Shown here in pieces: positions 63,411 through 64,000 of a DNA stretch of 64,000 bases. The translations under genes and the position numbers were made by a program. This stretch comes from JAPOXR01 sp963662395 (GTDB taxonomy: Bacteria; Pseudomonadota; Alphaproteobacteria; Rhodobacterales; Rhodobacteraceae): contig OY759511.1 in assembly GCA_963662395.1 (NCBI GenBank), forward strand, positions 1,984,001-2,048,000, given 5' to 3'. Under the pieces are notes generated by a model. It had not been told where the DNA came from, did no database searches, and was given only the letters and a program-made list of their open reading frames with translations. Numbering within the stretch: the stretch's first letter is position 1; each line of letters starts with the position of its first letter.

Positions 63411-63959
63411 CTAACCCTGTGCCGCCTCGGACTCGCCGCGACGCATGATCTCGGCAACCTTCTTGCCCCGTCGCTGAGCAACCCAGCGCGGGCTTGATAC
63501 ATTGCCCAGCGCATTCAGGGTTGCCCGGACCATGTTGCAGGCATTCTGCGAGCCGATCGACTTGGCAACGACATCCTGCACGCCGAGCATTTCGAAAACT
63601 GCCCGCATCGGCCCGCCGGCGATAATTCCGGTTCCCTGAGGGGCTGTCCGCAACACGACCTTCCCGGCCCCGTGCTTGCCCTCGACATCATGGTGCAGGG
63701 TGCGGCCCTCGCGCAGCGGAACCCTGAACAGCCTGCGCTTGGCCTGTTCGGTGGCCTTGCGGATGGCCTCCGGAACTTCCTTGGCCTTTCCCTTTCCGAA
63801 CCCGACCCGGCCCTTCTGGTCGCCGACCACGACCAGCGCCGTGAATCCGAACCGCTTGCCGCCCTTGACGGTTTTCGACACGCGGTTGATCGACACCAGC
63901 TTGTCGCTGAATTCAGGATTCTCGGATCTGGAAGACCTTCGTCCCTCGTCTCGTGCCAT
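63411..63959 (-). CDS. rpsE: 30S ribosomal protein S5
   Basis: A 182-residue protein. The double-stranded-RNA-binding domain FSDKLVSINRVSKTVKGGKRFGFTALVVVGD and the GKAKEVPEAIRKATEQAKR helix are typical, followed by the C-terminal domain (LRTAPQGTGIIAGGPMRAVFEMLGVQDVVAKSIGSQN). S5 contributes to decoding accuracy. Located 11 bases after the partial rplR. Confidence 0.97.
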   Translation of the reverse strand: MARDEGRRSSRSENPEFSDKLVSINRVSKTVKGGKRFGFTALVVVGDQKGRVGFGKGKAKEVPEAIRKATEQAKRRLFRVPLREGRTLHHDVEGKHGAGKVVLRTAPQGTGIIAGGPMRAVFEMLGVQDVVAKSIGSQNACNMVRATLNALGNVSSPRWVAQRRGKKVAEIMRRGESEAAQG

Positions 63960-63970
63960 TCAATTCTCTC

Positions 63971-64000
63971 CTAGAATTTGAGACCGCCCTCTCGGGCTGC
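63971..64000 (-). CDS. rplR: 50S ribosomal protein L18, C-terminal end (cut by window edge)
   Basis: Only the last nine codons and the stop TAG are present (AAREGGLKF), the conserved L18 C-terminal ending. The gene order rplR-rpsE-rpmD-rplO supports this call. A ribosome-binding GGAGAG follows for rpsE. Confidence 0.85.
   Translation of the reverse strand, partial: AAREGGLKF

Overview
This GC-rich window (roughly 60% G+C by eye, on a chromosome) looks like an alphaproteobacterium, most plausibly Rhodobacterales-like or a relative. The evidence is an Aap-type general amino-acid ABC operon, an ATP12 chaperone gene next to an RluA-family pseudouridine synthase, crcB and rarA, the rpmH-rnpA-yidD-yidC-engB-argB block, and a polyol cluster in the smoEFGKS-mtlK order known from Rhodobacter sphaeroides. 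No taxon can be fixed without a search.

Layout. 1-4.6 kb: a catabolic group, with the 3' part of a crotonase converging on a tightly overlapping amidase / PaaK-like CoA ligase / MmgE-PrpD operon. 4.9-6.6 kb: a two-gene HipA-like kinase plus HipS-HIRAN module, a predicted toxin-antitoxin pair. 6.8-12.1 kb: an orphan iron-type periplasmic binding protein, tRNA-Arg(ACG), an orphan membrane histidine kinase, a FAD disulfide oxidoreductase and a TVP38 membrane protein. 12.5-21.6 kb: a divergent sugar uptake locus. Its minus arm holds a binding protein, two permeases and a D-2-hydroxyacid dehydrogenase; its plus arm holds the ABC ATPase and three overlapping Gfo/Idh/MocA dehydrogenases.

21.8-27.9 kb: housekeeping genes (rpmH, rnpA, yidD, yidC, engB, argB, a ferredoxin-like protein, a SixA-like phosphatase). 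28-32.5 kb: the aapJQMP amino-acid transporter. 32.7-36.1 kb: atp12, rluA-type synthase, crcB, rarA. 36.6-39.5 kb: a DUF4143-type AAA ATPase preceded by five 22-bp direct repeats, then a DUF418 membrane protein. 39.8-51 kb: a polyol catabolic locus with a Zn alcohol dehydrogenase, mannitol and sorbitol-type dehydrogenases, a SmoEFGK-type transporter, a LacI regulator, and a divergent pair of PfkB kinase and GatZ/KbaZ-like protein. Together they would import a hexitol, oxidise it to a ketohexose, phosphorylate it and feed glycolysis.

51-56.4 kb: an accessory island with a DUF234-like ATPase, an MmeI-like restriction-modification gene broken by two frameshifts, and a decayed HigA antitoxin. 56.5-64 kb: the end of the spc operon and the alpha operon (rplR', rpsE, rpmD, rplO, secY, adk, rpsM, rpsK, rpoA, rplQ), interrupted by guaC (GMP reductase) in the opposite direction between adk and rpsM.

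The most notable items are the HipA-like/HIRAN module, the disrupted MmeI-like enzyme in a small defence island, and the precisely phased 22-bp repeats upstream of the DUF4143 ATPase. A GC-rich hairpin also recurs between the binding-protein and first permease genes of all three ABC operons.
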